9,495 nt of DNA, taken from positions 1 through 9,495 of the forward strand of contig PAHL01000032.1 of the NCBI GenBank assembly GCA_002711185.1, written 5' to 3'. Of this stretch, positions 7,210 through 9,495 are shown piece by piece (the first letter of the stretch is position 1; each line of letters begins with the position of its first letter). Below the pieces are notes generated by a model. The model was given only the letters and a program-made list of their open reading frames with translations. It ran no database searches and was not told the origin of the DNA. The DNA comes from Flavobacteriaceae bacterium. Its GTDB lineage: Bacteria; Bacteroidota; Bacteroidia; Flavobacteriales; Flavobacteriaceae. Made by a program: the position numbers and the translations under genes.

Positions 7210-8102
7210 AATCCTTTTATAGTAATGGTAAAGTCTTGTTAACTGGAGAGTATTCGGTATTAAATGGTTCTTTAGCTATTGGATTACCAACTAAAATGGG
7301 ACAAGACATGTTAGTTGAGAATATATTAAATGAAAAAATTAGCTGGTTAAGTTTTAATATGAATTCAGAAAAATGGTTTGAATGTTTATTTGATCTAAAA
7401 TCTTTAAATATAATAGGTACTAGTGATAAAAATATAAGTTTACGTTTAAAAAAAATCTTAAAAGCTTCTCGAGACCTAAATTCAAAGTTCTTAAAAACTG
7501 GGAAAAAAATTATTACAAATCTTGATTTTGATTATAAGTGGGGGCTTGGAACTTCATCAACATTAATTAATAATATTTCTAAATGGGCTGAAATAAATCC
7601 ATATGAACTTTTAAAAAAAACATTTGGTGGAAGTGGTTACGATCTAGCCTGTGCAGAGGCTAATTCTCCAATTTTATTTTCACTTAATTCAGGAAAAGAA
7701 AAAGTTATTCCTGTTAATTTTAATCCAATATTAAAAAAAAATTTATTTTTTATATACCAAAATAAAAAACAAAATACTAAGAAGTCTTTGGAAGAATATC
7801 AAAATCAAAATTTATTTGATAAATCAACTATTAATCGCATATCTAAAATTAGTCAGGATTTGATGTCCACCTCTAACATTAATGAATTTAGGAAACTAAT
7901 TGATTATCATGAAAATATAATGAGTTCTGTTTTAAAAATTGATTCAATAAATAAAAAATTTAGTGATTATGAGGGTTCAATAAAAAGTCTCGGCGCATGG
8001 GGAGGTGACTTTTTTCTTGCTGTTGGCCCAGAGGATTCTTTAGACTATTTTAAAAAAAGAAATTATAAAATAGGATATAAATATGCTGATTTTATTTTGT
8101 AA
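7206..8102 (+). CDS. GYDIA-type GHMP kinase, probable mevalonate-pathway kinase
   Basis: The 298-residue protein has the three GHMP-kinase motifs. The N-terminal one is SNGKVLLTGEYSVLNG (6-21, Lys9). The phosphate-binding loop is KWGLGTSSTLINN (111-123). The C-terminal one is SLGAWGGDFFLAVG (261-274). Between them, GGSGYDLACAEA (141-152) holds the probable catalytic Asp146. This is the 'GYDIA' family signature with Leu in place of Ile. Members of that family transfer the gamma-phosphate of ATP to a small alcohol or phosphate acceptor, but the family's substrate is not established to my knowledge. The first motif resembles mevalonate and phosphomevalonate kinases, and the GSG-aromatic-Asp motif is closer to phosphomevalonate kinases. 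The ATG overlaps the HMG-CoA reductase stop (ATGA), so the two are translationally coupled. This supports a mevalonate or phosphomevalonate substrate by inference. Two bases separate its stop from the convergent PPIase gene. Confidence 0.88.
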   Translation: MKSFYSNGKVLLTGEYSVLNGSLAIGLPTKMGQDMLVENILNEKISWLSFNMNSEKWFECLFDLKSLNIIGTSDKNISLRLKKILKASRDLNSKFLKTGKKIITNLDFDYKWGLGTSSTLINNISKWAEINPYELLKKTFGGSGYDLACAEANSPILFSLNSGKEKVIPVNFNPILKKNLFFIYQNKKQNTKKSLEEYQNQNLFDKSTINRISKISQDLMSTSNINEFRKLIDYHENIMSSVLKIDSINKKFSDYEGSIKSLGAWGGDFFLAVGPEDSLDYFKKRNYKIGYKYADFIL

Positions 8103-8104
8103 TA

Positions 8105-9495
8105 CTAATAATATAAATGTCTGTTATCCTCAATTTCAGATGACATCTTTAAAGCATTAAAGATCTCTGAATTTATCCTAATATTTTCGTTTGTTCTCAA
8201 TGAGTTTCTGTATGCTAAATAAGATGCTAGATCTGGAGCAGTTTCTTTACCTGTTACTTTAATTTTATATAATCCTTTGTTACCAACTAATAAATTCGAC
8301 TCTTCGTTTTCTTTAAGGGCAAAAGATGCTCCAATTATATAAGGCTCCTGTCCTGATCCGGAAAGAACAGAGTTTTTTTGATTTAAAGCAGATGCAGTTT
8401 GTATTTCTTGATTTGATTTTTTTGAGAGCTCCTCAATTGATTTAATACTTTTATATTTCTTTAAAAGCAAATCACTCTTTTTTTGAATTACTAATTTACC
8501 TCTTACCTCTTCTTTGATCTCGTCAAATTCCGCAATTTTAGTATCCCTAATTTTAGATATTTTAACAACTGCATATCCGCCTGAGGATAAATTAAATTTT
8601 TTAATGTCGCCTTCTTCAGAATTATCTGAAAAAGACCATTTTATAATTTGTCTTTGTTCTCCGAGACCCGGAATTTGTTCATCTAAAATGTTTAAATAAT
8701 CTACATGTTTATAATTTAAGGCCAGATTTTCAGCTATTGATTCAAAATCTTCTCGATTTGATTTAAGCGCTTGTATTTCAAAATCTGTAGCATTTTTGAA
8801 TATTTGATTTGAGGTAGATTCAGATGGAATTAATTCTTGGACAACATTGGCTAGTAAAACAACATCTTCTTTATCAGTGATTTTAATTACATGATATCCA
8901 TATTTTGTCTCAACTACACCTGTTTTACCTACTTTATTGTTATTTACAAAATCAAAAAAACTTTTTTCCATAAAACCTTCTTGAAAAAATCCTAAATCCC
9001 CACCCTTATCTTTACTTGGACCATCTGAGTTCTTTGAAGCAGCCTCATTAAATATTTTTGGGTTTCTTCTAATCTGTCTTAAAATTTCAAATGCTTTTTG
9101 CTTTGCTTCTTCTTTGGATCTTAATATTAAGTTTGATGCTCCTAAAGATTCTTTGTAAGAAATTAATATATGACTAGCTCTAATGGAACCATCCTTTTTT
9201 TGATCAATCATTTTGGAAATCTTAATATTTTTTCCTTCGATATACGGGCCAAAAACCTTATTTTCATTAAGATTGAATAAAATTTCTGAATACTCACTTA
9301 TAAGTTCACCTTTCGATTTATAAATTGAATCAAAGGGAATATTTGAATGTTGTGATACAAAGCCAGAGATATCATTTGTGTTTTTAAAACCTAAAATTGT
9401 ATCTGTTAATTTTGAAACATCGTTGTATTCGATTCTATTTCCAATTAGTTTTTCTAGTGAATTTCTTTGTTCTAAGATATCCTCCTCAGTTGGGG
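8105..9495 (-). CDS. PpiD/SurA-like parvulin peptidyl-prolyl isomerase, C-terminal part (partial)
   Basis: The frame stays open from the TAG at 8105-8107 to the window edge, giving 462 visible residues; the N-terminus is missing. The ATG at 9211 is internal. The codons before it give NKVFGPYIEGKNIKISKM, the usual lead-in to a parvulin domain in this family. The rotamase domain covers about visible residues 105-207, with RASHILI, SDGPSKDKGGDLGFF and KYGYHVIKI. Two further segments resemble degenerate parvulin-like repeats: GLGEQRQIIKWSFS...GGYAVVKISKI and GSGQEPYIIGASFALKE...GLYKIKVTGK. Flavobacterial homologues are about 700 residues long with an N-terminal membrane anchor and a SurA-like chaperone region. 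They assist folding of exported and outer-membrane proteins in the periplasm. Anchor and chaperone region are outside the window and are inferred. It converges on the GHMP kinase with a 2-base gap and no evident terminator. Confidence 0.93.
   Translation of the reverse strand, partial: PTEEDILEQRNSLEKLIGNRIEYNDVSKLTDTILGFKNTNDISGFVSQHSNIPFDSIYKSKGELISEYSEILFNLNENKVFGPYIEGKNIKISKMIDQKKDGSIRASHILISYKESLGASNLILRSKEEAKQKAFEILRQIRRNPKIFNEAASKNSDGPSKDKGGDLGFFQEGFMEKSFFDFVNNNKVGKTGVVETKYGYHVIKITDKEDVVLLANVVQELIPSESTSNQIFKNATDFEIQALKSNREDFESIAENLALNYKHVDYLNILDEQIPGLGEQRQIIKWSFSDNSEEGDIKKFNLSSGGYAVVKISKIRDTKIAEFDEIKEEVRGKLVIQKKSDLLLKKYKSIKSIEELSKKSNQEIQTASALNQKNSVLSGSGQEPYIIGASFALKENEESNLLVGNKGLYKIKVTGKETAPDLASYLAYRNSLRTNENIRINSEIFNALKMSSEIEDNRHLYY

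Noticed and set aside
8096..8110. Terminator between the convergent GHMP kinase and PPIase genes
   Set aside because: Only two bases separate the stop codons and I see no stable hairpin followed by a T run in the adjoining coding ends.
8514..8699. Plus-strand open frame of 61 codons opposite the PPIase gene
   Set aside because: Antisense shadow of a conserved gene with no recognisable domain or signal.
9209..9211. ATG at 9211 (minus strand) as the start of the PPIase gene
   Set aside because: The upstream codons remain open to the window edge and encode family-typical sequence, so this Met is internal.
1..9495. Mobile element, defence island or horizontally acquired cluster
   Set aside because: All genes are core-type families with similar AT-rich composition; there are no transposase, integrase, terminal repeats or tRNA attachment sites.

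Overview
This window looks like an ordinary housekeeping stretch of a chromosome from a member of the Bacteroidota, most likely a marine flavobacterium. The DNA is strongly AT-rich and the genes are very tightly packed. Several genes overlap or sit 1-2 bases apart, and only one gap is longer than a few bases. Clear Shine-Dalgarno sequences are absent. The divergent promoter region carries an exact match to the Bacteroidota -7 element TAnnTTTG, and both secreted proteins have signal peptides ending in Ser-Gln. The families (flavobacterial SurE and LpxB, POT transporter, DPP4-like S9 peptidase, class II HMG-CoA reductase next to a 'GYDIA'-type GHMP kinase, PpiD/SurA-like PPIase) fit that group. 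No stretch over 300 bases lacks a gene, and I see no mobile element, CRISPR array, tRNA or rRNA.

Layout. (1) Bases 1-1525, plus strand: the last 38 codons of surE, a 93-residue three-helix membrane protein that appears to start with TTG inside the surE end, and lpxB (lipid A disaccharide synthase). (2) Bases 1511-5824, minus strand, read from right to left: a secreted S9B dipeptidyl-peptidase, a POT-family proton-coupled peptide transporter, and an exported thioredoxin-fold protein with a WCGPC site, 2 bases apart and then overlapping by 14 bases, so probably one operon. The peptidase would release di- and tripeptides in the periplasm or at the cell surface and the transporter would import them. 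The last gene converges on lpxB and overlaps it by 15 bases. (3) Bases 5825-5907: the only real intergenic region, an 83-base divergent promoter region. (4) Bases 5908-8102, plus strand: class II HMG-CoA reductase and a GHMP kinase joined by an ATGA overlap, probably successive parts of a mevalonate isoprenoid route. (5) Bases 8105-9495, minus strand: the C-terminal 462 residues of a large parvulin-type peptidyl-prolyl isomerase. Its reading frame stays open to the window edge, so the first ATG in view (9211) is not its start.

I did not find a new defence, mobile or other exotic system. The points most worth checking are the GHMP kinase, whose exact substrate is unassigned and whose Asp motif resembles phosphomevalonate kinases; an Asp-to-Asn change in the DAMGxN motif of the HMG-CoA reductase; the true extent of the PPIase; a G9 tract inside lpxB; and the TTG-started small membrane gene coupled to surE.
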